The notes beneath the pieces were generated by a model, which worked only from the letters and a program-made list of their open reading frames with translations, did not search any database and was not told the origin of the DNA. Below are positions 45,099 to 55,174 of a stretch of DNA of 64,000 bases, piece by piece (positions within the stretch are counted from its first letter, which is position 1; every line of letters begins with the position of its first letter). The translations under genes were made by a program, and so were the position numbers. Source of the DNA: Candidatus Tepidiaquacella proteinivora (lineage in GTDB: Bacteria > Bacteroidota > Ignavibacteria > Tepidaquicellales > Tepidaquicellaceae); the NCBI GenBank assembly GCA_013348845.1, contig CP054675.1, positions 1,497,501 to 1,561,500 on the forward strand. The letters run 5' to 3'.

Positions 45099-47810
45099 AT
45101 GGATAATTTTAACAAAACTAATATTAATATGGGTATTCATAATCTTGATTGCTTTTTTAATCCGAAGAAAATAGCGTTAATTGGGGTAACTATAAATCCA
45201 AATAGTGTCGGTGGAAAAACCCTCATTAATTTAATCGGAAGTGGTTTTAAAGGAGTAGTATATCCAGTCAATCCATCAAGTGAAGCGGTATTAGGGGTAC
45301 AATGTTATCCAAATTTAAAATCACTACCAAAACAAGCAGATCTTGCTGTAATTTGCAGTAATCCTGAAAAAGTACCTGAACATGTAAAAGAATGTGGAGA
45401 AACTGGAATTAATAATATTATAATAATGTCTGCGGGTTTTAGAGAAATAGGCGAAAGAGGAATTGAACTGGAGAGAAAAATACTTGAATATAAAAAATCC
45501 TTTGAGAATATGAGAATATTAGGTCCTAACTGTTTAGGAATAATTGTCCCGTCGATGAGTTTAAACATTAGTTTCGCTCCGGGAACTCCAATGCCAGGAA
45601 ATGTAGCATTCATTTCACAATCCGGGGCTTTATGTACTTCAGTACTTGACTGGGCAATTGAAAAGAAAATCGGGTTTTCATATTTCATTTCTATTGGAAA
45701 TGCAATTGATGTAGATTTTTCCGATTTGATAGATTTTTTAGGTGAAGACGACAAAACAAAGTCAATTATTTTATATATTGAATCAATCAAGAACGCAAGA
45801 AAGTTTATAACTGCAGCACGTTCTTTTGCAAGAACAAAACCAATAGTCGCATACAAAGCAGGAAGGTTCCCTGAATCAGCAGAAGTTGCTGCTTCTCATA
45901 CTGGTGCTCTTGCGTCAGAAGATGCTATCTATGATGCTGCCTTTAAGAGAACAGGGATAACAAGGGTATATGATATCGGAGAAATATTTAATGTAACAGA
46001 GTTAATTGGTAGAAATAAAATTCCAAAAGAATCAAAACTCGGAATTATCACAAATGCAGGTGGACCCGCAGTAATGGCAACAGATAAATTGGTGGAACTT
46101 AAAGGGAGACTTGCAAATTTTGATGAGAAAACACTCACTGAATTACGCGAATCTTTACCCCCCTCATCTGCAATAAATAATCCCGTAGATGTTCTCGGAG
46201 ATGCCCCTACCAAAAGGATTACAAAAGCAATGGAAATAATTATCAAAGATAATAATGTTGATGCACTACTTGTAATTATAACACCACAATCAATGACAAA
46301 TCCGACTGCAATAGCGAAAGGAATAGTAAATATAGCTGCAACGACAAAAAAACTAATTCTTTGTGCTTTTCTTGGAGGAGAAAGAATGCGGGAGGGTATA
46401 AAAATATTAAGTGATAATGCAATTCCTGTATATACTACTCCAGAAGAAGCCGTAACAGCATTTATGATACTTGTTGAATATTCAAGAAATCTCCAGAGTC
46501 TTTATGAAACCCCTAAAGATATACCAGTAGAGTTTTCAATTGATAGGAATAAAATAAGAGATGAATTTAATAATTTAATAAAAGATCACAAGACAATTTT
46601 ACCAGAACATACTTCTAAAAAAATTCTGAAAAGTTATGGTATTCCAGTTACAGAAACAGAAATAGCCACAACAGAAGAAGAAGCATTAAAAATTGCAAAG
46701 AAAATTGGTTATCCCGTCGTATTAAAAATTTATTCTCCACATATTACTCACAAAACCGATGTTGGTGGAGTTGAACTAAACCTCAGTAATGAACTTATGA
46801 TTAGAAGTGCTTTTAATAAAATCATATCAAACGCAAAATTGAAAAACCCAAATGCTACCATAAAAGGTGTAACAGTTCAAAAAATGATAAATGTGGATAA
46901 TCCAATAGAATTGATACTTGGAATTAAAAAAGACTACATTTTCGGAACAGTAATTATGGTTGGAATGGGTGGTATATATGCAGAATTATTTAAAGACAGA
47001 ACGATAGATTTCCCTCCGTTAAATGAAAAATTAGCATTGAGAATGTTAAAATCTTTAAAAATATATCCTCTTCTAAGTGGTTTCAGGGGAAAATCTATTA
47101 ATATGGAAAAATTAATTGAGGTGTTAATAAGAATTTCTTACTTAGCAGCAGATTTTCCGGAGTTAAAAGAACTTGATATAAATCCCCTGTTTGTTTTAGA
47201 AAATGATTGTATTGCAGTTGACGCAAGAATCGTTATTGATGAAAATATCAAAGGAAAAGAAATTAAAAAATATTCTCATCTTGCTTTACATCCTTATCCG
47301 GAAGAATATATTAAAAATGTAAAATTGAAAGATGGTACGGAAGTATTATTAAGACCAATAAAACCGGAAGATGAACCGTTATGGATGGATTTGCTTGCAA
47401 GTTGTTCTAAAGAATCAATTTATTCAAGGTTCAGGTATTTCTTTCAATGGCAATCCCATGAAGTTGCAATTAAATACTGCTATATTGATTACGATAGAGA
47501 AATTGCAATCGTTGCAGAAATAAAAAAGAGAGATAAAAAGCAACTCATTGGAGTAGGTAGATTAATTTCAGACCCTGATCATCAAAAAGTAGAATATGCA
47601 ATTCTAATTAGTGATAAATACCAAAATAAAGATTTAGGTGGTATTATAACTGATTTTTGTTTCGAAATAGCAAAGAAATGGGGACTTAAAGAAATTGTAG
47701 CTCAAACGACCAGTGATAATGTCAGAATGATTTCGGTATTTAAAAAACGTGGATTTAAAATTAATTACGATTTTTCCAGTTCTCTTGTTGAAGTTTCTAA
47801 ACCTTTATAA
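45099..47810 (+). CDS. ADP-forming acyl-CoA ligase fused to a GNAT acetyltransferase
   Basis: A 903-residue fusion. Residues about 15-145 are the CoA-binding domain (IALIGVTINPNSVGG). About 150-460 are the succinyl-CoA ligase-like domains with the expected phospho-His267 in ASHTGALASED, about 480-700 an ATP-grasp domain (FPVVLKI-like, here YPVVLKIYSPHITHKTD), and about 735-903 a GNAT acyltransferase domain. Single-chain ADP-forming acetyl-CoA synthetases make ATP from acetyl-CoA. The GNAT fusion matches the Pat-type protein lysine acetyltransferases, in which the ligase half can be a regulatory sensor without activity. The intact His suggests ligase activity is possible. Confidence 0.85.
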   Translation: MDNFNKTNINMGIHNLDCFFNPKKIALIGVTINPNSVGGKTLINLIGSGFKGVVYPVNPSSEAVLGVQCYPNLKSLPKQADLAVICSNPEKVPEHVKECGETGINNIIIMSAGFREIGERGIELERKILEYKKSFENMRILGPNCLGIIVPSMSLNISFAPGTPMPGNVAFISQSGALCTSVLDWAIEKKIGFSYFISIGNAIDVDFSDLIDFLGEDDKTKSIILYIESIKNARKFITAARSFARTKPIVAYKAGRFPESAEVAASHTGALASEDAIYDAAFKRTGITRVYDIGEIFNVTELIGRNKIPKESKLGIITNAGGPAVMATDKLVELKGRLANFDEKTLTELRESLPPSSAINNPVDVLGDAPTKRITKAMEIIIKDNNVDALLVIITPQSMTNPTAIAKGIVNIAATTKKLILCAFLGGERMREGIKILSDNAIPVYTTPEEAVTAFMILVEYSRNLQSLYETPKDIPVEFSIDRNKIRDEFNNLIKDHKTILPEHTSKKILKSYGIPVTETEIATTEEEALKIAKKIGYPVVLKIYSPHITHKTDVGGVELNLSNELMIRSAFNKIISNAKLKNPNATIKGVTVQKMINVDNPIELILGIKKDYIFGTVIMVGMGGIYAELFKDRTIDFPPLNEKLALRMLKSLKIYPLLSGFRGKSINMEKLIEVLIRISYLAADFPELKELDINPLFVLENDCIAVDARIVIDENIKGKEIKKYSHLALHPYPEEYIKNVKLKDGTEVLLRPIKPEDEPLWMDLLASCSKESIYSRFRYFFQWQSHEVAIKYCYIDYDREIAIVAEIKKRDKKQLIGVGRLISDPDHQKVEYAILISDKYQNKDLGGIITDFCFEIAKKWGLKEIVAQTTSDNVRMISVFKKRGFKINYDFSSSLVEVSKPL

Positions 47811-47834
47811 TTAATAAATGTAAATAATAAAAAA

Positions 47835-49181
47835 ATGAAAAACTGTAAAGTAATATTAACAGCAATTTTTATAGTTTATCATTTAATAAATTTTCAAAAT
47901 ATTTTCTCTCAGAATTGGTCCCCGTTAGGAAGCGGTGTTAATGGCGCTGTATATTCCTTAGCAGTACATAACAATGAATTAATTGCTGGTGGAAATTTTA
48001 CATTAGCAGGTGGAAATGTTGCAAACAGAATTGCAAGGTGGAATGGTAATGTATGGAGTACATTTGGTAGTGGGATGAATGATTATGTTAATTGTCTTTT
48101 ATCATTCAGTGGACAATTAATTGCTGGTGGAGGATTCTGGATAGCAGGAGGTAATAATGTGAATTATATATCAAACTGGAATGGCGCCAATTGGCAATCT
48201 ATGGCTGGTGGGATGAGTTATGATGTTTATACTTTAACTGTATATAATAATCAATTAATTGCAGGTGGCGGTTTTGTATTAGCAGGAGGTGCAACTGTTA
48301 ATGGAATAGCAAGATGGTATGAAACTTTACAGGCGTGGGCTGGATTAGGTTCGGGTATGAATAATGAAGTCTATGCCTTAACTGTATTTAATAATCAACT
48401 TATTGCCGGAGGATTTTTTAATACAGCAGGTGGTGTAAGTGCAAACAGAATCGCAAAATGGAATGGAAGTGCCTGGTCTGCATTAGGTACCGGATTGAAT
48501 GGTGGTGTTTTAGCTCTTACCGTATATAACGGTGAACTTATTGCGGGTGGATTATTTACAATGGCAGGAGGAAATTCAGCAAATTATATTGCAAAATGGA
48601 ATGGCTCCAATTGGTCACCACTGGGAAGTGGAATGAATGAGAGTGTATGGGCTTTAACGGTTTATAATGGTGAATTAATTGCCGGTGGCTGGTTCACAAC
48701 CGCAGGTGGTGTAAATGCTAAATATATTGCAAAGTGGGATGGCTCCAATTGGTCGTCATTAAGTTCTGGTATGAATAATCGGGTTTATTCCTTAACTGTA
48801 TATAATAATCATTTGATTGCAGGTGGTGATTTTACAGAAGCCGGTGGTATCCCGGCAAATCATATTGCCCAATGGGGTTCCGCTACAAAAATAGAATCTT
48901 CCCCTACAAAAACAGCAGAAAAGTATATCCTTTATCAAAATTATCCTAATCCATTTAACTCAACAACAATAATCCATTACGAAATCCCGGAAAATTGTTT
49001 TGTTAAAATAACAGTATTTGACCTAATTGGAAAAGAGATAGAAACAATTGTTAATGAATATAAAACTGCGGGAAGTTATAAGAGAATTTTTAATGCAAGT
49101 AAATATGCCGGCGGAATATATTTTTATAAATTAACTTCCGGTAATTATTCCGAAACCCAAAAAATGATTATAATAAAATAA
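47835..49181 (+). CDS. T9SS cargo protein with seven repeats, probable beta-propeller
   Basis: A 448-residue secreted protein. After a signal peptide (about 1-26) it has seven tandem repeats of about 45 residues (about 27-350) with the pattern W-G-S-G-M-N...VYALTVYNNQLIAGG-x-F...AGG-x-x-AN-x-IAKWNG. The number and strand pattern suggest a seven-bladed beta-propeller. A T9SS sorting domain (about 365-448) starts QNYPNPFNSTTII and ends KMIIIK. The repeats are most alike in the second half, which suggests recent duplication. Function is unknown; probably surface binding. It begins 25 bases after the acyl-CoA ligase. Confidence 0.82.
   Translation: MKNCKVILTAIFIVYHLINFQNIFSQNWSPLGSGVNGAVYSLAVHNNELIAGGNFTLAGGNVANRIARWNGNVWSTFGSGMNDYVNCLLSFSGQLIAGGGFWIAGGNNVNYISNWNGANWQSMAGGMSYDVYTLTVYNNQLIAGGGFVLAGGATVNGIARWYETLQAWAGLGSGMNNEVYALTVFNNQLIAGGFFNTAGGVSANRIAKWNGSAWSALGTGLNGGVLALTVYNGELIAGGLFTMAGGNSANYIAKWNGSNWSPLGSGMNESVWALTVYNGELIAGGWFTTAGGVNAKYIAKWDGSNWSSLSSGMNNRVYSLTVYNNHLIAGGDFTEAGGIPANHIAQWGSATKIESSPTKTAEKYILYQNYPNPFNSTTIIHYEIPENCFVKITVFDLIGKEIETIVNEYKTAGSYKRIFNASKYAGGIYFYKLTSGNYSETQKMIIIK
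48350..48880 (+). repeat. Near-identical coding repeats in the propeller gene
   Basis: The last four blades share long stretches at nucleotide level as well as in protein (GGTGAACTTATTGCGGGTGG-like cores and AATTGGTC/GGTATGAAT cores). They are a likely site of recombination or copy-number change. Confidence 0.6.
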
Positions 49182-49202
49182 AGATTTATTGCGTCAAAAT
49201 TT

Positions 49203-51200
49203 TTACTTTGTTAACACAAACTTTTTAATATCAGAAAACTCATCTGTAAAAATTTTATAGAAATATACACCACTTGAAAGGTGGGATGCATTAAATTTTA
49301 TTATATAAACTCCGGCTTGTTTAACATCATCAACAAGAATTGCAACTTCCCTTCCCAATATATCATAAACAGATAATTTTACAAAACTGGTTTTGGGAAG
49401 ATAAAATTTTATGTTTGTTTCCGCATTAAAGGGATTTGGATAGTTTTGTAATAATTCAAACTTATCCGGAATTATCTCATTAACTTTTTTTACTTCAACA
49501 TTAGAGGAATATAATATCTCCAGTGACCAGGATTGAAGAGTACCTTGATTCCCAACTGTTTTATCATATATTCTTAATATCCAATATCCTTGTAATTCCT
49601 GACCTCTAAAATTACTTAATGGTGTTTCAGGTCTGAAGGTACCAGTAAATGGGGGTGTTCCCTGCTTTATACTGATAGCGGCAGAATCATCAAACACTGT
49701 ATTTATGTAATTTTGACCACCCACTCCATTATATTGTGATAAAGTAGAAGATGAACTAACTTTATTTAAAAATATAACAATTTCACCATCATCAGGGTGG
49801 GTAATATTAATTGTAACAGTTACATCTTCTACTATTCCTGATTGAGGTATATAAATTGTATCTTTTATCTGAGTTAAATCCGGAATAAATTTAGGAACTG
49901 TAGTTGAACTCATATTTAACCCTATCCATACATAATATACAAATGGATTTGCTGGGGGAATAGTACCGGGAGGATTAACACCACTACCTCCATCAGGCAA
50001 AGTTGCAATAATACTTCCTGCAGAATCCTGAGCTGCAATATAATAGGATATTTTTGATCCTGCGGGTTGACCAGGGATTAGAAATTTGTAGGTTTTTCCG
50101 ATTATTTGAAAAGCATTAACATATTGATAATTACCGTTGTTTATTTTGTAATACAGCCTTGGTGCATTATAGCCACTTCCAAGAGGGACAGGGAAATGAA
50201 TATCTGCAGTAACAACTTTTGAACTTGTATCCAAACCAGATTTTACAGGGGTATGGTAAATAGCATATTTATAATCAAGAGCCCAGCTTAGAAAAGTTGC
50301 AATAGCAGCTTTTGTAATATTTGTAAAATAATTTAAATTAAATTTATCATAAGTATCCTGTCTTGTATGATAATATGGATTAAAATCAGAGCCAAGTTCT
50401 ATTAAGGTAATAGCTTTATAACCCCTTTGCCAGAAATAATAATGATCACTACCACCAGAATTATAAGATTTCACAGTGGTTAAATTAATATTATATATTT
50501 GAACAGTTTTGATAAATTCTTCTGCAATCGAATTTGAAGCAGTATTCAAATACACATTCATTTTACCATCGTTATTACCATCCCAACTAATCATATCCAT
50601 ATTGAGTACACCCAGGATAGAATCACCCCTTGCAAAAGCAGAATCTGCGTACGCTCTGCTTCCATAAAGCCCGATTTCTTCTTCATCAAAAGCAATGAAT
50701 TCAAGTGTGTATTCCGGATTTATTCCTGCAAGTAATCTTGCAGCTTCAAGTACAGCAGATACACCTGAAGCGTTATCATCAGCTCCCGGTACAGTATCAG
50801 TTGAATTTGTTGAATAATTATCATAATGAGCAGTTATAAGGTATTTCTGATTTGGATATTTCACCCCTGTTTTTCTTGCGATGACATTAATATTAGTCGA
50901 GTTATTAATTTGATAATAAGTATAATAACCGAACGATTGAAATGTTTCATATATGTATTGGGCTGCTTTAGGATTATGTAGGGAATTATATTTCCTTGAG
51001 ATAATAAGATAAGGCAATCCTCCTATAGTAGCAAGTGTATCTCCACTTAATTGTCGATTGAATTTTGAAATAGAAGCGGTAGAAACAAGATTAATAATCG
51101 AGTCAATTTTAGAATAATAAATTATTTGAGATTGTAAAATTGAAGGTAATAAAATAGAAAACAAAAGAATAATGAAAAATGCTTTCTTCATAAAAGTCAA
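49203..51200 (-). CDS. Secreted M28 aminopeptidase with P/homo-B domain and T9SS signal
   Basis: A 665-residue secreted zinc peptidase. The M28 domain (about 60-310) shows the ligands in ITAHYDN, PGADDNASG, DEEEIGLYG, NMDMISWD and SDHYYFWQRG. A region of about 315-430 is Ig-like, and a P/homo-B (proprotein convertase) domain with FIPDLTQIKDTIYIPQSG follows (about 440-570). A T9SS sorting domain (about 580-665) begins QNYPNPFNAETNI. Probable extracellular aminopeptidase for peptide scavenging. ATG 51191 (MKKAFF) gives a more typical signal peptide than the 51200 start and may be the true start. Confidence 0.88.
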   Translation of the reverse strand: MTFMKKAFFIILLFSILLPSILQSQIIYYSKIDSIINLVSTASISKFNRQLSGDTLATIGGLPYLIISRKYNSLHNPKAAQYIYETFQSFGYYTYYQINNSTNINVIARKTGVKYPNQKYLITAHYDNYSTNSTDTVPGADDNASGVSAVLEAARLLAGINPEYTLEFIAFDEEEIGLYGSRAYADSAFARGDSILGVLNMDMISWDGNNDGKMNVYLNTASNSIAEEFIKTVQIYNINLTTVKSYNSGGSDHYYFWQRGYKAITLIELGSDFNPYYHTRQDTYDKFNLNYFTNITKAAIATFLSWALDYKYAIYHTPVKSGLDTSSKVVTADIHFPVPLGSGYNAPRLYYKINNGNYQYVNAFQIIGKTYKFLIPGQPAGSKISYYIAAQDSAGSIIATLPDGGSGVNPPGTIPPANPFVYYVWIGLNMSSTTVPKFIPDLTQIKDTIYIPQSGIVEDVTVTINITHPDDGEIVIFLNKVSSSSTLSQYNGVGGQNYINTVFDDSAAISIKQGTPPFTGTFRPETPLSNFRGQELQGYWILRIYDKTVGNQGTLQSWSLEILYSSNVEVKKVNEIIPDKFELLQNYPNPFNAETNIKFYLPKTSFVKLSVYDILGREVAILVDDVKQAGVYIIKFNASHLSSGVYFYKIFTDEFSDIKKFVLTK

Positions 51201-51250
51201 TAAGTTAATTTAATTATAATTGTAATTTTAAATTTCATAAACAGAAAATA

Positions 51251-52777
51251 CTAAAAATTAAAATAAATAAAAGGTTGAATAGCAACAGATTTCATTTGTG
51301 AAATAATCCATATAATCAAAATCAGATAGGATGCTTTTAAAATCATTGGTGATTTAATAACTAATTTCTCAAAAAATGAATCAACCTTTGCCGGAAGGAA
51401 ATGTAATAGATAACCAATCAAAATAATTATAAATACTTCCTTATATCCACTTATCACATCTAAAAATATTGAGTAGGAGTTAAAATCCATTATTTGATTA
51501 TAAACCTGCAATGCATTTTCAAATCCTGATGATCGAAAAATTACCCAGCAAAAAACAATAAAGTGAAAGGTAATAAAAGTATTGATAAATAGAGAAACTT
51601 TTCCACCTCTGATTTTGAAAAAGGACTTAAAAATTCTTTCAAGTGATAATCCTAAACCATGAAACAAACCCCAAATAATAAATGTGAAATTTGCTCCATG
51701 CCACAAACCACAGATAAACATGGTTAGCAGTGTAGCTAAATGATAGCTCCAAGTTTCTGCTTTAATTTTAAGAAATTTCTTGTTATTTAAAAGACGAGCA
51801 ACTTTATAAGCAATAGGAAGAAACAGATAATCTCTTAACCATGTAGAAAGAGAAATATGCCATCTTTGCCAAAATTCTTTTACACTTGATGATTTGTAGG
51901 GTGCATTAAAATTTATCGGGATTTTAAAACCAACTAATAAAGAAATGCCAATCGCAATATCAGAATATCCGGAAAAATCACAATATATTTGTAAAGCATA
52001 ACCATATGCTGCAAATACATTTTCAAATCCGGAATATAAAGTAGGATTATCAAAGACTCTATCTACAAAATTAACCCCAATATAATCTGAAATAATTGCT
52101 TTTTTTACCAACCCACATATTATAAGAAATACTGCTTTACCAAGTTGTTCGTTTGATATTCTAATACTTAAATCAGACAAAAAACGTTCTTTGAGACGTA
52201 ATTGCGGAATAAAATTTTTCGCTCTTAAAATAGGACCAGATTGAATTGAAGGGAAATATGCAACAAAAGTTAAAAACTCAAAAATATTTTTTGGGGGATC
52301 CACATTGTTTCTATAAACATCAATAATATATCCTAATTTTTGAAATGTATAAAAAGAAATTCCTATAGGTAATGCTAAATCCAAAATAGCAAAAGAAGAA
52401 TTAAAAATATCATTAAAAATTTCGAGAAAAAAATTCGAGTATTTGAAATATCCTAATACTGAAATATTAAATATCAAAGATAAAGTAAAAAGAATATTTT
52501 TAAGTATTTTTTTATTCCTGCTTAACGGAATTATTTTAATAAATAAATAGTCAAATACTGAAACTAAAAATAATAAAATTACAAACAGCCCACTTGTTTT
52601 GTAATAAAAATAATATGAGAAAACAAGCAGAACTATTGTTCGTGCCAATACTTTTTTGTAGAATACAGAATAAATAAATATAAATATTACAATAAACCAG
52701 AAAAACTGAGCGGACAAAAAAGTAATGGGATTATCAGGATTATATTTGAGAAGATTTAACAAATTATGCAAATTCAC
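51251..52777 (-). CDS. MBOAT O-acyltransferase (AlgI/DltB-like)
   Basis: A 508-residue, polytopic inner-membrane enzyme of the MBOAT family. The EFWQRWHISLSTWLRDY segment (301-317) and the catalytic-type His360 in GLWHGANF are conserved as in AlgI. Starts at GTG. In this family AlgI passes acyl groups across the membrane to periplasmic partner proteins that modify a polysaccharide. It follows the SGNH gene at 52781 after only 3 bases, so the two are co-transcribed and likely act together. Confidence 0.88.
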   Translation of the reverse strand: MNLHNLLNLLKYNPDNPITFLSAQFFWFIVIFIFIYSVFYKKVLARTIVLLVFSYYFYYKTSGLFVILLFLVSVFDYLFIKIIPLSRNKKILKNILFTLSLIFNISVLGYFKYSNFFLEIFNDIFNSSFAILDLALPIGISFYTFQKLGYIIDVYRNNVDPPKNIFEFLTFVAYFPSIQSGPILRAKNFIPQLRLKERFLSDLSIRISNEQLGKAVFLIICGLVKKAIISDYIGVNFVDRVFDNPTLYSGFENVFAAYGYALQIYCDFSGYSDIAIGISLLVGFKIPINFNAPYKSSSVKEFWQRWHISLSTWLRDYLFLPIAYKVARLLNNKKFLKIKAETWSYHLATLLTMFICGLWHGANFTFIIWGLFHGLGLSLERIFKSFFKIRGGKVSLFINTFITFHFIVFCWVIFRSSGFENALQVYNQIMDFNSYSIFLDVISGYKEVFIIILIGYLLHFLPAKVDSFFEKLVIKSPMILKASYLILIIWIISQMKSVAIQPFIYFNF

Positions 52778-52780
52778 AAT

Positions 52781-54232
52781 CTACCTGTTATTATAATATT
52801 TTTTATAATGAAACATAATTTGATTATACAATAAAATTCCAATTTTCTCAGCACCGGCATAATTAAAGTGGGTGTAATCCTTGTTAGCATAAGGTGGTTT
52901 ATGATTAACCCAACTAACCATTGAATTTTCACCCCCCATTTCTTCAAACAAATTCCAAAATGCAACCCCAGTTTGTTCAGCAATTTGTTTTTGAATATTT
53001 ACCATAAGAGGAATGCTGGGTTCTGTCATATACTTTCCAAATTTCTTATAACACTTATCACCTACACTCATTATAATAATATCTGTTTTAGGGAAACATT
53101 CTTTCAAATAATTAATAACTGTTACCATTTGATTTTTATACCAATCCAAATCTCTTGTTTCCGGAAGAGTTACATTTAATCCATATTGAACTATTATTAA
53201 AGAGTAATCAAAATGTTTATTAATTCCTTCCAGTACATCTTTATTTAACAAAATCATAGGAATTCCAGAATTACCACGAAGTGCATAGTTATCAACAAAA
53301 ACCCCAGATGGAGATTCAAAACTAAAACCATAAATATTTACAGGGGAAGAACAATGGAAATATATTTTTGCTTCTTTTAATTCTTCATTTTCAGACAAAG
53401 TCAATTCATTAACAATATCATTGCCTTTTAAATAAAATGATTTTGAATTGTTCCCATAAAAAGTTACGTAGGAATTTGAATCTGTTTGCGAATAATACAA
53501 TTTAATCAAATTAAAACTGTTCAGATTATCATAAAAATCATCAGGTGCTTTAAAATTTACCCAACTTAAACCAGCTTTTACTGACGAATCTTTTATTTGT
53601 AATTTTGAAACACAATTAGGATTAAAGACATACCCTGATAAACCAAGGAATTTATTTGAAGGCATAGTAATAAGCGAAATGGTTTTCCAGTTATTAGAAA
53701 AGGTATGAATAATCGAACGGCGGAATCCTGCAACCGGACTCGTAACAGGGGCATATCCAATCCCATACCCACCAAAAGTTTTTTGTAATTTATACCGTAG
53801 CGTTTGAGATATGAGGTCTCCTTCAATCATCGAATCACCAAGAAATGCTATTCGTACTCTCTTTACTGAATCAATTTTTGAGGAATCATCAATTCCAATA
53901 TGTGACAATTTCCTTGAATTTTCGACAGCTTTTAAAGATTGAAAAAAATTTTCTAATAAACAAACGGAGTCTTCATTATATATATTTAAGTAGTTATTGT
54001 CGATAAATGATTCTTCACTTTCACCTTTATTAAGAAAAGAATCCCCAAGGTCTGACAGAACTTTTAACTTTTCAGTATTATCTTCTGTTTGAAAATCTTC
54101 TGACAAAAAAAAATCAGAGTATAAATCAAGTTTTTCTACATTAATTCCAAAAACAGAAAAATTCGGAATAAAAATATATATAACAGCTGAAATTAATAAT
54201 ATTAGCAGAGTTAAAGAAACTGTTTTTCTCAA
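52781..54232 (-). CDS. SGNH-hydrolase-like protein partnering MBOAT
   Basis: A 483-residue protein with an N-terminal membrane anchor (about residues 4-22) and an extracytoplasmic SGNH domain: Ser134 in FLGDSMIEGD, the block III Gly and Asn in YGLN, and the Asp452-His455 pair in DYTHFN. It starts at TTG. These are the features of AlgX/AlgJ/PatB-type acyltransferases that take acyl groups from an MBOAT protein to a periplasmic glycan. It lies between a second SGNH gene and the MBOAT gene. Confidence 0.78.
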   Translation of the reverse strand: MRKTVSLTLLILLISAVIYIFIPNFSVFGINVEKLDLYSDFFLSEDFQTEDNTEKLKVLSDLGDSFLNKGESEESFIDNNYLNIYNEDSVCLLENFFQSLKAVENSRKLSHIGIDDSSKIDSVKRVRIAFLGDSMIEGDLISQTLRYKLQKTFGGYGIGYAPVTSPVAGFRRSIIHTFSNNWKTISLITMPSNKFLGLSGYVFNPNCVSKLQIKDSSVKAGLSWVNFKAPDDFYDNLNSFNLIKLYYSQTDSNSYVTFYGNNSKSFYLKGNDIVNELTLSENEELKEAKIYFHCSSPVNIYGFSFESPSGVFVDNYALRGNSGIPMILLNKDVLEGINKHFDYSLIIVQYGLNVTLPETRDLDWYKNQMVTVINYLKECFPKTDIIIMSVGDKCYKKFGKYMTEPSIPLMVNIQKQIAEQTGVAFWNLFEEMGGENSMVSWVNHKPPYANKDYTHFNYAGAEKIGILLYNQIMFHYKKYYNNR

Positions 54233-54257
54233 TTTTTTTCAGATGGTTAACTTTTAA

Positions 54258-54980
54258 TTATTCAATCGGTTTCTCAAGTTTTATTGGATATTTACCATTA
54301 GTCATTACCCAATTAGCAATACTATCAGTCCAGGCTTTATAAGCATCAGAATTCGGGTGTTTTTTATCTCCCGACCTTTTATATTTTAGTGGAGGTACAA
54401 GAAAAATATTTTTTGATGGGAAAAAGCGATTTTCCCCTGTAACTTTTTCTATTGTACTATTTAGACCATTATCTTCTTTCCAATTAGGGGGCCCAATCCA
54501 GACATATTCAATATCATTTAATTGACTAATAATATCATTAATATATTTTTCTCTTTTTGCCAAATCAGTGGTGAATAATTCATTAGAGCCAAGCATTATA
54601 AAAACAAAATCCGGTTTATATTTTTCTATAAGGGTTTTTAATTTATTAGAATTAGCCCAAGCTGAAGTAGTGGAACTATTCCATGTGTAATAATAAAATT
54701 TATGATTATTAAATTTACAGTATTTTTTAAAAGCATCCCGCACACCATCTACCATAGAATCACCAAACATCAAAATAATTTTACTTGTTGTATCAATTAC
54801 AGTCTTATTGGAATTATCTATTTTAGTTTCTTCAGTTTTATTAAAAACAGCAGAAGCAACACTTGATAAACCAGAATAGTCATTTCTTAAAATATCAATC
54901 GAATAAAGATCAATAATTAAAAAAATCGGAGTTAATAAAAAAATACTCACAAAAAATGGCAAAAAGAATTTTGTTTTCAC
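54258..54980 (-). CDS. Second SGNH-hydrolase-like protein of the acylation module
   Basis: A 240-residue protein with an N-terminal membrane anchor or signal (about 7-25) and an SGNH fold: Ser75 in FGDSMVDG, Asn133 in LGSNE, and Asp205/His208 in DKKH. It starts at GTG. The short form resembles DUF459-type proteins. It sits 25 bases upstream of the larger SGNH gene, suggesting a set MBOAT-SGNH-SGNH in which each protein handles a different step of O-acylation. Confidence 0.72.
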   Translation of the reverse strand: MKTKFFLPFFVSIFLLTPIFLIIDLYSIDILRNDYSGLSSVASAVFNKTEETKIDNSNKTVIDTTSKIILMFGDSMVDGVRDAFKKYCKFNNHKFYYYTWNSSTTSAWANSNKLKTLIEKYKPDFVFIMLGSNELFTTDLAKREKYINDIISQLNDIEYVWIGPPNWKEDNGLNSTIEKVTGENRFFPSKNIFLVPPLKYKRSGDKKHPNSDAYKAWTDSIANWVMTNGKYPIKLEKPIE

Positions 54981-55174
54981 TCTGTACTTTTAATAATTAG
55001 GAATACTGCAAATATAACGAAACTAATTTAATTATATCATTTATAAATTTCAGTATAATTGTTATAATTGTAAATAAATTAAGAAAATTATTTCAGAAGC
55101 GTTAAAATATCCTTATTATTAATGAAATCCCAGGTAATTCCTATGCTATTTACCTTATTTCAAACTTAAATAAG

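Noticed and set aside
45305-45856. A 183-residue open frame antisense to the acyl-CoA ligase gene
   Set aside because: It lies wholly inside a clear, domain-complete gene on the other strand, with no protein-family signature or ribosome binding site.
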